From assembly GCA_964386435.1 (NCBI GenBank), contig CAYLSV010000024.1, positions 1 to 44,620 of the forward strand: a DNA stretch of 44,620 nt, in the 5' to 3' direction. Below, piece by piece: positions 33,197-42,777 of the stretch. The stretch is from CAYLSV01 sp964386435. Its GTDB lineage: Bacteria; Planctomycetota; Phycisphaerae; Tepidisphaerales; Tepidisphaeraceae. The position numbers and the translations under genes are program-made. Numbering within the stretch: position 1 is the stretch's first letter; the number at the start of each line of letters is the position of its first letter. The notes beneath the pieces are model-generated. The model ran no database searches. It was not told where the DNA came from and was given only the letters and a program-made list of their open reading frames with translations.

Positions 33197-35086
33197 ATGA
33201 AACGCGTCACTTTCTGCACCTACGTGCAGCCACCAGCTTGCCGCGCGATTGCCGCTTTGATCGCGCTGTTGTTCCTGGCATCGCCAAGCCCCGCGGCGGC
33301 GGTGCAAGCGGACGATGCCGCTTTGAGGCCGGCCGCCATTCCCGAGGCCATTGGCGAGGTGCCCGGCAGTGACCACCTCAACCTGATCGTGCCGGTCGAG
33401 CAGGCCGAGCTTTCGGGTCCGGAGCACGGCCACCTTGATATCGTCAACACCGACACGCCCATTGGTGAGAACGTGGCCGCCCGCGTCCAGACCATTGGTT
33501 ACACCGACAACCCGTGGGACACGGGCATCATCTACCCCGCCAACGGCCCGGTCGCCGAGGGCGACGTTCTGCTGGCAATCTTCTCCGCCCGCGGCATCGT
33601 GCCCAGCCCGTTGGAGAACGCGGTCCGCCTCGGCATGGTCTACGAGATCGATGGTGGTGACTACACGAAAAGCGTGTCGTGGGGCATGTCGCTGCCCGTC
33701 ACCGATCAGTGGCAAACCTTCGCCGTGCCGTTCACCAGCCGCACGACCAGCGCCGCCGGCGGCTCGCACTTGGCGTTCCGCACCGGCTACGGCGAGCAGA
33801 CCCTGGAGATCGCCGACGTCACGCTCATTAATTTCGGCAACAACGTCACCCCCGCCCAGTTGCCCCGCACCCGCCAACGCTACGGCGGCGACGAGCCCGA
33901 CGCCGCCTGGCGGGCCGAGGCCGAGCAGCGGATCGAGCGGCTCCGCAAATCCGACTTCGTTCTGGAGATCGTCGACGCCAACGGCAACGCGGTGCCCAAT
34001 GCCGAGGTCCGGGCGACGCTCGCCCGCCACGCGTTCCGGTTCGGCTCGACGATGAACATCAACGTCTTCCCCGGCGGCAGCTTCCCCGAGGCCCAAGTCG
34101 AGCAGTACCTTGCCCACGCCGAGCAGATGTTCAACGCCGGCGGCCTCGAGAACTCGATGAAGTGGCCCTTCTACCACTACGACGGCGTGCCCGAGCAGGT
34201 CGACGCCGCCATCGACTGGATGAACCAGCGCGATTGGCACGTCCACGCCCACGTGCTGATGTGGCCCAGCTGGCGGCACAGCCCCGATTGGGTCGAAGAG
34301 CTCGCCGACGACCCAGAGGCTCTTGCCGCCGCGACCGATGAGCGGGTGACGAGCTTCGCCCGCCACTTTGCCGGCCGCGTCGACGCGTGGGACGTGGTGA
34401 ACGAGCCGTACCAGCAGCGTGACATCCTCGACGTGCTCGGCCACGACGTGATGGACCGCTGGTTTCACCTCGCCCGCGAGGCCGACCCCGACGCCAAGCT
34501 GTTCATCAACGAGAACGGCTTCCTCTCCGACCCGTCGACGTCGAGCGCGAAAACCGACTACTACTACGACCTGGTCCGCGGCATGCGCGACCGTGGCGTG
34601 CCAATCGATGGCGTTGGCATGCAGGCGCACTTCACCGGCCAGCTGCCCAGCATGGACCACGTCTTCGCCGTCCTCGACCGCTTCGCCGACCTCGGTGTGC
34701 GGCTGAAAATCACCGAACTCGACGTCGACGCCGGCGACAAAGAGCTCGAGGCCCGCTTCCTGGCCGACATCGTCACCGCGGCGTTCAGCCACGAGGCGAT
34801 GGACGCGATCATCCTCTGGGGCTTCTGGGAAGGCCGCCACTGGAAACCGACCGCCGCGCTGCTGAATCAGGACTTCTCCCCCCGCATCACCGGCGACGTC
34901 TGGAACAACCTGCTCACCGAGCGCTGGCACACCGACGCGAACCTCACAACCAATGCCGCCGGCCAGGCCACCTTCCGCGGCTTCCACGGCGACTACACGC
35001 TGACCATCATCCACAACACCCGGACCACCACCCACACCGCCCACCTCACGGAGAGCGGCACGCTAAGGCTCACGCTGCCGGAGTGA
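33197..35086 (+). CDS. Secreted GH10 endo-beta-1,4-xylanase-like enzyme
   Basis: A 629-residue secreted glycoside hydrolase. It starts with a signal peptide (AIAALIALLFLASPSPAAAV), then residues ~60-215 form a beta-rich carbohydrate-binding-like domain (DIVNTDTPIGENVAARVQTI, WGMSLPVTDQWQTFAVPF). The GH10 barrel spans ~245-570. The acid/base Glu403 is in WDVVNEP and the nucleophile Glu507 is in KITELDVD; HAHVLMWPSW and ILWGFWEGRHWKP complete the site. The C-terminal ~55 residues look like a small beta domain. GH10 enzymes cut xylan or related beta-glycans; the specificity is inferred. GAGGAG lies just before ATG 33197. Confidence 0.93.
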   Translation: MKRVTFCTYVQPPACRAIAALIALLFLASPSPAAAVQADDAALRPAAIPEAIGEVPGSDHLNLIVPVEQAELSGPEHGHLDIVNTDTPIGENVAARVQTIGYTDNPWDTGIIYPANGPVAEGDVLLAIFSARGIVPSPLENAVRLGMVYEIDGGDYTKSVSWGMSLPVTDQWQTFAVPFTSRTTSAAGGSHLAFRTGYGEQTLEIADVTLINFGNNVTPAQLPRTRQRYGGDEPDAAWRAEAEQRIERLRKSDFVLEIVDANGNAVPNAEVRATLARHAFRFGSTMNINVFPGGSFPEAQVEQYLAHAEQMFNAGGLENSMKWPFYHYDGVPEQVDAAIDWMNQRDWHVHAHVLMWPSWRHSPDWVEELADDPEALAAATDERVTSFARHFAGRVDAWDVVNEPYQQRDILDVLGHDVMDRWFHLAREADPDAKLFINENGFLSDPSTSSAKTDYYYDLVRGMRDRGVPIDGVGMQAHFTGQLPSMDHVFAVLDRFADLGVRLKITELDVDAGDKELEARFLADIVTAAFSHEAMDAIILWGFWEGRHWKPTAALLNQDFSPRITGDVWNNLLTERWHTDANLTTNAAGQATFRGFHGDYTLTIIHNTRTTTHTAHLTESGTLRLTLPE

Positions 35087-35127
35087 CAGGACGCGGGTGG
35101 CGACTGCCGTCGGCATCTTGGGGCGAC

Positions 35128-35150
35128 GTAGGGTGGGGCGTCGTGACGCC
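35128..35150. repeat. Fragment of a family A-like repeat
   Basis: Begins GTAGGGTGGG like the family A arms and continues GCGTCGTGACGCC, itself a palindrome (GGCGTC-GT-GACGCC). It overlaps the possible start codon (GTG 35143) of the following membrane protein. The match is short, so this is tentative. Confidence 0.4.
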
Positions 35151-36075
35151 TGATGCATTGCCGGGGTTGTTGTTGCTGCTGATCGCCGTGGTGGGGTGGT
35201 ACGTGACGGTGCGGATCGCGTCGAACCTTGGCAAGGGGTCGCCGACGCGGTTGGCGGTGGCGTTTGCGATGCCGGCGGGGTTGACGTGCGGGTTGGCGGC
35301 GGTTTGGGGGCAGGCGGATGTTGTCTTTGCGGTGCCGATCGGGTGTGCGGTGGCGGCGCTCACGCTCGTGCGGGGGGTGACGCTCGCGGGGCTGCCGGCG
35401 ACGCGGCGGAGTTGGCAGGGGGCGGTGATGCTGTTGCCGGTGACGGCGGTGGTCGTGCTGTTCGGGCTGCGGGGGGCGGTGCCGGCCGGGCACGCGCTGT
35501 TGCTGCTGATCGTGGGGTTGGCGGCGTTGTGGGCGTGGCGGGGGCGGCAGCGGGGGGAGCTGCGGTGGGGCGGGCGGTGGCCGGAGCTGCTGGTGGCTGG
35601 GGCGGCGGTGGTGCTGGCCGGGGCGGCGTCGACGGCGGCGCTGGTGGTGCTCGACGCGGCCGTGCAGCGGACGGGGTACGTCTCCGAAGCCTTGCTCGGG
35701 TCGCTGCTCTTGGCGGCGATGCTGGTGTTGCCGATGGTCGGCGTGACGTCGCAGCGGGCGCGGTTGGGGCGGGCGGACGAGGCAATCTCGGCGCTGCACG
35801 GCTACGCGATCCTGCTGCTGGGCGTGGCGTTGCCGATCGGCATCCTCATCACCGCGCTGCGGCCCGGCACCGGCGGCGCGCTGGTGACTGATGTGTCGCC
35901 GTGGCTAAGCGGCCCGTCGATGCCGTGGCGGATCTGGCGGCTGGACGCGATGCTGCTGCTGTTGCTGGCCATGCTCACCCTGCCCCGCTGGCGGCCCGGC
36001 CGCTGGGCCGGGCTGGGGCTGGTGGGGGCATATGTCGGGTATGTGTGCGTCATCGCGTTCGTGGTGAGGGGGTGA
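35143..36075 (+). CDS. Polytopic membrane protein, function unknown
   Basis: A product of about 310 residues made almost wholly of hydrophobic helices (about nine or ten), with short basic loops (WAWRGRQRGELRWGGRWPEL; TSQRARLGRADE). No transporter signature is recognised. The start is unclear. GTG 35143 begins the hydrophobic part (TPDALPGLLLLLIAVVGWYV). A GTG at 35083 would overlap the xylanase stop codon (GTGA) and add 20 residues. A short repeat-like sequence covers the 35143 start. Confidence 0.7.
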   Translation: MTPDALPGLLLLLIAVVGWYVTVRIASNLGKGSPTRLAVAFAMPAGLTCGLAAVWGQADVVFAVPIGCAVAALTLVRGVTLAGLPATRRSWQGAVMLLPVTAVVVLFGLRGAVPAGHALLLLIVGLAALWAWRGRQRGELRWGGRWPELLVAGAAVVLAGAASTAALVVLDAAVQRTGYVSEALLGSLLLAAMLVLPMVGVTSQRARLGRADEAISALHGYAILLLGVALPIGILITALRPGTGGALVTDVSPWLSGPSMPWRIWRLDAMLLLLLAMLTLPRWRPGRWAGLGLVGAYVGYVCVIAFVVRG

Positions 36076-36089
36076 GGGTTGGTTGTTCT

Positions 36090-36154
36090 TTGTCATTTGT
36101 TCTTTGTCATTTGTTGATCTGGACCAAGAACGAAGGACCAAGAACAAATTACAA
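36090..36154. repeat. Inverted-repeat element, family C, copy 2
   Basis: Arms 36090-36115 and 36129-36154 are reverse complements at 22 of 26 positions with a 13-bp loop. The units TTGTTCTTTGTCATTTG are those of the copy at 15847-15911. It sits upstream of the efflux operon, after the membrane protein gene. Confidence 0.87.
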
Positions 36155-36206
36155 CGGACACTCCGCCGCACCGCCTCAGGCTGCTGCTGCGTAAGGTGGG
36201 TTTGCC

Positions 36207-37763
36207 GTGGCTCGTCTCGCTGCCCATCTTACGTTGCTGCTGGTGGCGGGCTGCGTGGTGGGGCCGGAGTTGGAGCGGCCGGCGACGGCGGTGGACGGGG
36301 TGAACGCCTGGCAAAACGCCGACGACATCGACCACGTGGCCGACGTCGGCGGGCCGTGGTGGCAAGCGTTCGGCGACGCGGCGAGTGACCAACTCATCGA
36401 GCGGGCACTAAAGGGCAACCTCGACATCAACCGCGCCGCCGCGGCGGTGCTCGAGGCGCGGGCGCTGCTGGCCGTGGCCACTGGGAGGCGGCTGCCAACC
36501 GTGGGGCTGACCGTCGGGGCGAGCCGACAGCAGCAGTCGTTCGATTTGCCCGGCGGCCGGGCGAATTTCTTAAGCAACAACTACAACGTTGGCCCAACCG
36601 TGCGGTGGCAGGCGGACCTCTTCGGCAAGCTGCGGCGGGCGGAGCAATCGGCGGCCGCCCGGCTACTGGCCGCCGACGCCGACCGGATCGCCGTGCGGCA
36701 CTCGGTGATCGCGGAGCTTTTGCGCAGTCGCGTGCTGATCGCCACGCTGCAAAACCGGGTGCGGCTGGCGGAGGACAACGTCGACTCGCTCGGCCAGACG
36801 CTGGCGGTGGTCGAGAGCTTCTACGAGGCCGGGGCCGGGCGGGTGACGGCGCTGGACGTGCGCCTGGCCCGGCAGAACCTGGCCAATGCCCGATCGCAGT
36901 TGCCGCCGCTCGTGCGGCAGTTGGGGCAGGCCCGGCTTGCGCTGGACGTGCTGCTGGGCGTGCTGCCGGGCACGACGGCGGACCAGGCGGTGGACCTGCC
37001 GCCGCTGCCGGAGCTGGCGGCGTTGCCAAACGTGGTGCCGGCGGCGCTGCTCGATCGTCGGCCGGACCTGCTCGCCGCCGAGTTCCGCACGCTGGCGGCC
37101 CAGAGCGACATCGGCGTGGAGGTGGCCGATTTGTTCCCGAGTTTGCAGCTCGATCTGACGGCCGGTTTTGCGGCGAGCGAGTTGAACGATTTGCTGGACG
37201 CCGACAGCCAAACGTGGAACATCGGCGGGTCGCTTTTCGTACCTCTGTTCACCGGTTTCACCGAAACGAACGAGATCGAGGCGGTCCGGGCGCGGGCCCA
37301 GCAGTTGGCGTACGACTACGCGCAGCAGGTGCTGCGGGCGGTGCAGGAGGTCGAGTCGGCCCTGATCGCCGAGCGGCAGGATCGGGCGGAACTGGCCGCG
37401 GCGCAATCAAGTTTATCGGAGGCCCAGGCGGCAGAGGAACTGGCGCGGGATCGGTACGAGCGGGGCGTCGAGCCGCTGCTCAGCGTCTTCGAGGCCGAGC
37501 GGCGGCGGCGGGCGTCGGAGGAGCAGGTGGCTGTGGTGCGGCAAAGCGTGTGGGCGAGTCGGATCGACTTGCACCTTGCCCTCGGCGGCGACTGGCAGTT
37601 GCCCAATGCGGGCGTCGAGCGAAACGAGGTGCTGCAAGGCCCCACGACGCAACCCGGCTGGCCCAAGCTGCGGCCGGAGCTTCAGTTGGACGTGCCGGGG
37701 GCGCCGGCGATGGAGATGTGGGAAGCGCCCGAGACCCCCGAGATGATGGATGAAGTGAGGTAG
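36207..37763 (+). CDS. Outer-membrane efflux lipoprotein (TolC/NodT type)
   Basis: The outer-membrane channel of a tripartite efflux pump. The 518-residue product starts with a lipobox (LTLLLVAGC, Cys16) followed by the family-typical VVGPELERPA and GGPWWQAFGDAASDQLIERA. Two OEP repeats follow, with long coiled-coil helices (NRAAAAVLEARALLAV; ARDRYERGVEPLLSVFEAER) and the signature LLDRRPDLLAAEFRTLAAQS. A ~55-residue Pro-rich tail is added at the C-terminus. The start is a GTG at 36207. The TAG stop is part of the family E-like repeat at 37760. First gene of the outer-membrane factor / adaptor / permease operon. Confidence 0.93.
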   Translation: MARLAAHLTLLLVAGCVVGPELERPATAVDGVNAWQNADDIDHVADVGGPWWQAFGDAASDQLIERALKGNLDINRAAAAVLEARALLAVATGRRLPTVGLTVGASRQQQSFDLPGGRANFLSNNYNVGPTVRWQADLFGKLRRAEQSAAARLLAADADRIAVRHSVIAELLRSRVLIATLQNRVRLAEDNVDSLGQTLAVVESFYEAGAGRVTALDVRLARQNLANARSQLPPLVRQLGQARLALDVLLGVLPGTTADQAVDLPPLPELAALPNVVPAALLDRRPDLLAAEFRTLAAQSDIGVEVADLFPSLQLDLTAGFAASELNDLLDADSQTWNIGGSLFVPLFTGFTETNEIEAVRARAQQLAYDYAQQVLRAVQEVESALIAERQDRAELAAAQSSLSEAQAAEELARDRYERGVEPLLSVFEAERRRRASEEQVAVVRQSVWASRIDLHLALGGDWQLPNAGVERNEVLQGPTTQPGWPKLRPELQLDVPGAPAMEMWEAPETPEMMDEVR

Positions 37764-37815
37764 CTGCGACGCAACGCGTTGCAGTCCGGACGGCGGTGCG
37801 TTGCACCGCAGCTAC
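37760..37815. repeat. Inverted repeat related to family E
   Basis: Halves 37760-37787 and 37788-37815 are reverse complements at about 22 of 28 positions with no loop. The ends GTAGCTGCG / CGCAGCTAC are those of family E, but the centre differs (GCAACGCGTTGC instead of GGGCC-type). The left end contains the stop codon of the outer-membrane factor gene. Confidence 0.75.
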
Positions 37816-37828
37816 CCTCTGAAGAAGC

Positions 37829-39226
37829 GTGACCGAGATGCTGAAGACCAACGACGCCAACCCGAAGGACGACGCCGTGCCGGTGGCGGAGGTCGTGGAG
37901 CCGTCGCCGGCCGAGAAGCCGCCCAAGAAGAAGCAGGCGGCGTACCGGGCGACGGTGCAGGCGCTGCTCATCATCGGCTTCCTCGGTATCGGGGCGGCGG
38001 TGACGTTCCTGCTGGTGCTGCAGAAGACGGCCCCGGCGACGACCGGCGACCTCGGTGGGCCGCCGGTGGTGGAGGTGCTGACGGTGAGCGTCGGCGAGGT
38101 GCCGGTGACGATCGACGGCTTCGGCGAGGTGCGGACCCGCCAACGCGTACAGCTCGTCCCACAGGTCGGCGGCCGAATTTTGGAGAAAGACGACGGCCTG
38201 ATCGAAGGCGGCACCGTCGAGGGCGGCGAAGTGCTGCTGCGGATCGACCCCGCCGACGCAGAGCTGGCTGTTCGCCAGGCGGAGGCCGAGTTGGCGAGAC
38301 TGGCCGCGACGCTGCGGCGGCTGGCGTCGCAGGAAGCCGCGGCCGAGGCGGCGGTGGCGCAGGCCGAAACCCGTTTGGAAACCGAACGCGCCGAGGCCGA
38401 CGTCGCCCGGCAGCAGTACGAGCGGCTCAACCCCGACCAGGACGTGCCGCCGCTGGTGGCGCGGTTGCCGCAGGTCCGCGAGGCCGAGGCCGCACTGCGT
38501 TCGGCCGAAGCGAACGCCCAGGACGTCGAGCTGCAGGCCGAGGAGCTTGCCGCCCAGAAGCAGGCCGCCGAGGTGCGGCTAGACCAGGCGCAGCTCTCGG
38601 CCGAACGGACCGAGGTCCGGCTGCCGAAGGGCGGCTCGTACCGCGTCACCCGCACCGCCGCCGACGTCGGGCAGTTCGTCGCGCCCGGCCAGACCGTCGC
38701 CGAGCTCTACCGCGTCGGGGCCGTCGAGGTGCCGCTGCCGCTGCCGGCGCGGGATTTGGCGCTGCTCGATCTGCCCGGCACCGCGGTCACGCTCATCGAC
38801 CCGGCGACCCGGCAAACCTGGACCGGCACCGCCGTCCGCACCGACGGCGAGATCGACCCGCAGAGCCGGCTCGTCCGCGTCATCGTCCTGCCCGACGGCG
38901 ACACCACCGGCCTCGTGCCCGGCATGTTCGTCCGCGGCGAACTCATCGGCCGCCCGCTGAGCAACGTCGCCGCCGTGCCCCGCTTGGCCCTGCGCAGCCT
39001 CGAATCGGCCGACAACAACCGCCGCACCGGCGGCCTCGAATCCGCCGGCACCGAGGAGCTGCTCTACGTCGTCCGCGACGGCTTGCTGCGGTTCGTCCCC
39101 GTCACCATCGTCCACCGCGAAGCCGAAACCGCCTACGTCGAGGGGCTGAACGACGGCGACCAAATCGTCCTCACCGACCTCGACATCGTGACGGACAAGA
39201 TGGAAGTCAGCGTTGGGGAAGTGTGA
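37829..39226 (+). CDS. RND efflux periplasmic adaptor (membrane fusion protein)
   Basis: Links the inner-membrane RND pump to the outer-membrane channel. The 465-residue product has a cytoplasmic Lys/Pro-rich start (~40 residues), one helix (VQALLIIGFLGIGAAVTFLL), the lipoyl half-motif PQVGGRILEKDDGLIEGGTV, a long alpha-hairpin coiled coil (residues ~150-265, Ala/Glu/Arg-rich), the second lipoyl half and the beta-barrel/membrane-proximal domain (LVRVIVLPDGDTTGLVPGMF). The lipoyl glycine pattern and domain order are normal. GTG 37829 or ATG 37838 can start it. The stop TGA lies at the edge of the family B repeat. Confidence 0.92.
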   Translation: MTEMLKTNDANPKDDAVPVAEVVEPSPAEKPPKKKQAAYRATVQALLIIGFLGIGAAVTFLLVLQKTAPATTGDLGGPPVVEVLTVSVGEVPVTIDGFGEVRTRQRVQLVPQVGGRILEKDDGLIEGGTVEGGEVLLRIDPADAELAVRQAEAELARLAATLRRLASQEAAAEAAVAQAETRLETERAEADVARQQYERLNPDQDVPPLVARLPQVREAEAALRSAEANAQDVELQAEELAAQKQAAEVRLDQAQLSAERTEVRLPKGGSYRVTRTAADVGQFVAPGQTVAELYRVGAVEVPLPLPARDLALLDLPGTAVTLIDPATRQTWTGTAVRTDGEIDPQSRLVRVIVLPDGDTTGLVPGMFVRGELIGRPLSNVAAVPRLALRSLESADNNRRTGGLESAGTEELLYVVRDGLLRFVPVTIVHREAETAYVEGLNDGDQIVLTDLDIVTDKMEVSVGEV

Positions 39227-39356
39227 TCTTGTGAAGTTGGACGTGGTGAAGTGTGACGTGTTGAAGTTGGACATGGTGATTTTTCCGAAGGACGGCCCGC
39301 GATGAATCCGGACAATTCACCAAATCAAACTTCACCAAGTCACACTTCAACACGTC
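39218..39356. repeat. Family B repeat element spanning adaptor stop and permease start
   Basis: The strict arms 39240-39287 and 39309-39356 are reverse complements at 40 of 48 positions; tandem ~15-bp units extend left to 39218. The centre (39288-39308) matches the centre of the copy at 10848-10950. The element holds the adaptor stop codon (39224-39226) and the permease ATG (39302) with its first ~18 codons. Confidence 0.87.
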
Positions 39357-42300
39357 CCGTCGCCGCCCCGCGCGGCGGCATTATCGCGTGGTTCGCGCGG
39401 AACCACGTCGCGGCGAACCTGCTGTTTTTCTTCCTGATCTTCGCCGGGCTGCTCAGCGTGATCGTCACGAAGCTGGAGCTTTTCCCGGAGATTTCAGCCA
39501 ATTCGGTGGCGATCGAGGTGCCGTTCCCCGGGGCGACGCCGGCGGATGTGGAGCGGAGCGTCATCGAGCGGATCGAGGAGGCGATCGCCGACGTCGAGGG
39601 CACCGACGACGTCCGCGGCACGGCCGCCGAGGGCGTGGGGATCGTGACGGTCGAGATCGAGGACTGGGCCGACGAGCAGTCGGTGCGGGACGAGATCAAG
39701 AACGCGGTCGACCGGATCGACACCTTCCCCGAAGACGCCGAGCAGCCGATCGTCAGCGACACGCTCGAGCGGTTCCAGGTGATGAACGTCGCCCTCCACG
39801 GCGAGGTGCCGCGGCGGACGCTGAACGAATTGGCCGAGCAAATCAAAAGCGATCTGATCGCCTCGCCGCCGCCGGCGGAGTTCGACAAGACGGGCTTGGG
39901 CTTCTTCGAGGCCATCGTCGGCCGGATTCAGTTCGCCATGCGGCCGGCGGCGTCGCAGATCAGCACCGTGGTCATCGACGGCGTGCCGCCTTACGAGATC
40001 AGCGTCGAGGTCGACGAGGACGCGCTGCGGCGGTACGGCCTGACCTTCGGCGACGTGGCCAACGCCGTGCGGCGGGGCAGCGTCGATCTGCCGGCCGGCA
40101 GCGTGCAGACGAACGAGGCAGAGGTGCTGATTCGCACGGAAAACGAGGCGAAAACCGGCCTCGACTTCGCCCGGCTGCCGCTGCGGCAGCTGGCCGACGG
40201 CACCACGCTCACCGTCGGCGACGTGGCGAACGTGACCGACGGCTTCGCCGCCGACAGCAACTACGGCATCGAGTTCGACGGCGAGCCGGCCGTCACCATC
40301 AGCGTCTTCCGCGTCGGCAACGAAGGCGCCCTCAACGTCGCCGCCACCGTCAAGGAGTACTTCGCCCAAAACGGCGACAACCTGCCGACCGGCGTCAGCC
40401 ACCAGATCTACAACGACTTCAGCATCCTGCTCACCCAGCGGATCGGCCTGATGCTCAAGAACGCGGCGCTGGGGCTCATGCTCGTTGTCATCTTCCTGGG
40501 TTTGTTCCTCGACCCGCGGCTGGCCTTCTGGTCGGCGGGCGGGCTGGTCATGTCGTTCCTGGCGTCGCTGGCGATTCTGCCGATGGTCGACGTGTCGATC
40601 AACATGATCACGCTGTTCGCCTACATCTTGGTGCTGGGCATTGTGGTGGACGACGCGATCGTGGTCGGCGAGAACATCTACGAGCACATGGAGCGCGGCG
40701 AGCCGCCGGTGGTGGCGGTGGTGAATGGGGCGCGCGAGGTCGCCGTGCCGGTGTTCCTGACCATCGCCTCGACGTGCGTGGCGTTCCTGCCGCTGCTCTT
40801 CGCGCAGGGGCAGATCGGGCAGATTCTGCGGGTGATCCCGACGGTGGTGATCGCGGTGCTGATCATCTCGCTGATCGAGGCGCTGCTGGTGCTGCCGGCC
40901 CACCTTTCTGGTGGCGGGCCGCCGGAGTACCGGAAGAAGTCGCTGCTCACCCGCGTCCGCAACCGGTTGCAGGGCGGCCTCGCGGCGTTCACGAACGGGC
41001 CGTACAAGAAGGTGCTGTGGCTCGCCACCGACTTCCGCTACGCCACCATGGCCGCGGCGCTGGCGGTGGGCATGATCACCTTCGGCTGGGTCTACGGCGG
41101 GCTGTTGCCGTGGAAGTTCTTCCCCGACGTCGACGCCGACTTCATCAGCGTCAGCGTCGAGATGCCGCCGGGCACGCCGATCGAGCGGACGCAGGCGGTG
41201 GTCGACCGCATCGCCACGCAGACGAACGAGCTCGCCGATGTCGTCGGCTGGCAGGGCGGCCGCGACGGCCAGACGCCGCTGGTGACGTACGTCCAATCAA
41301 CCCTCGGCGGCCGGCCGTTCATGGCGGCGAAGAACCAGCGCGACGTCTCCGCCGGCCTCGGCGACAACCGGCTGGGCGAGGTCGTCATCCAGATCGTCGA
41401 CCCGGCCGACCGCGACATCCGCACCGCCACCATCGAGCACGCTTGGCGCGAACTCATCGGCGACATCCCCGGCGTCCGCAGCCTGAAGTTCGACTCCTCC
41501 CTCGTCTCCGCCGGCGACCCGATCAACGTGCGGCTGAGTTTGCCCGACGACTTCGACGTGCTGCAGGATCAGGCGGCGGAGCTCAAAGCCCAGCTCCGCA
41601 ACATCACCGGCGTCGTCGAGATCGGCGACAGCTTCCAGAGCGGCAAGCCGCAACTCCGCGTCACCGACCTCACGCCGCTGGGCCGCAGCCTCGGGTTGTC
41701 GGTGAACGACGTCGCCCAGCAGGTCCGGGCCGCGTTCTTCGGCGATCTGGCCCAGCGGGTCCAGCGGGGGCGGGACGAGGTTCGGGTGTACGTTCGTTAC
41801 CCCGAGTCGAGCCGGGCGAGCCTCGCCGACATCGAGGAGTTGTACATCCGCACGCCTCAGGGTGCCGCCGCGCCGCTGTCGGAGGTGGCCGTCTACGAAC
41901 TCGGCGAAGGTTTCAGCCAGATCCAGCGGCTCAACCGCGAGCGGGTCATCAACGTCTCGGCCAGCATCGACCCGACCCTCGCCAATGCCGGTGACGTGAA
42001 CACGCTGCTGCGGGAAGAGGTCTTGCCCACGCTGGTCGCCGCCGAGCCGAGGTTGAGTTGGGCGCTGGAGGGCGAGCAACAGGAGCAGTCGGAAAGCCTC
42101 AACAGCCTCGGCGTCGCCATGCTCGTGGCGATGGGCGGCATCTACGTGTTGCTGGCCGTGCAGTTCCGCAGCTACCTGCAGCCGATTATCGTCATGAGCG
42201 CGATCCCGTTCGGGTTGGTCGGGGCGGTGTGGGGCCACGTCTTCCTGAACGCCTTCCGCGAGATGCCGCTGAACTTTTTGAGCATGTTCGGCGTCGTTGC

Positions 42301-42678
42301 CCTCACCGGCGTGGTGGTGAACGACTCGCTGATCCTCATCGACCTCATCAACCGCAAACGCATCGAGGGCAAGGGCCCGTTCCAGGCCGTACGCGAGGCC
42401 GGCTTGCGCCGCTGCCGGCCGATTTTGCTGACGACGTTCACGACGTTCTTCGGCCTGATCCCGATGATCCTGGAGACGAGCCTGCAAGCGCAGTTCCTGA
42501 TCCCCCTCGCCCTGTCGCTCGGCTTCGGCGTCCTGGTCGCCACGTTCATCACGCTGCTGCTGGTCCCCGCCCTCTACCTCGTCATCGAGGACGCCCGCGG
42601 CCTGCTGCGGCCGTATGTGGGCGACATGGTCGACTACGTCCACCCGGAGATGCGCGACGCCGGATCAGGTGAGGCGCG
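39302..42678 (+). CDS. RND efflux transporter permease (3' end lost in gap)
   Basis: Inner-membrane proton-driven pump, ~1,125 residues visible. After a short Thr/Ser/Pro-rich N-terminus come the first helix (FARNHVAANLLFFFLIFAGL), two large porter domains and two sets of helices. The TM4 relay motif LGIVVDDAIVVGENIYEHME is present near residue 450. The TM10 motif reads GVVVNDSLILID near residue 1005; AcrB has Lys940 in this helix, so the proton relay likely differs, as in some other RND groups. The porter region has ~25 extra residues near 190-220 (EFDKTGLGFFEAIVGRIQFA). The C-terminus is hidden in the 86-N gap. The first ~18 codons are repeat-derived. Third gene of the operon. Confidence 0.93.
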
Positions 42679-42764
42679 NNNNNNNNNNNNNNNNNNNNNN
42701 NNNNNNNNNNNNNNNNNNNNNNNNNNNNNNNNNNNNNNNNNNNNNNNNNNNNNNNNNNNNNNNN
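42679..42764. other. Assembly gap (86 N)
   Basis: Hides the end of the RND permease gene. The sequence directly after it contains family F repeat copy 2, so repeat content may have caused the break. The 215 bases from 42679 to 42893 hold no recognisable gene. Confidence 0.98.
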
Positions 42765-42777
42765 CGGCAGGATCAGC

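Noticed and set aside
39218..39356. Possible short CRISPR-like or tandem array with a ~15-bp period
   Set aside because: The units are contiguous without unique spacers, and the two halves are inverted, so it is an inverted repeat with internal units, not a CRISPR array. No cas gene is present.
39494..42643. Two long minus-strand open frames under the RND permease gene
   Set aside because: Their composition (Arg, His, Asp, Gln, Ala) is that of antisense frames in GC-rich DNA, and the plus strand has an unmistakable RND protein.
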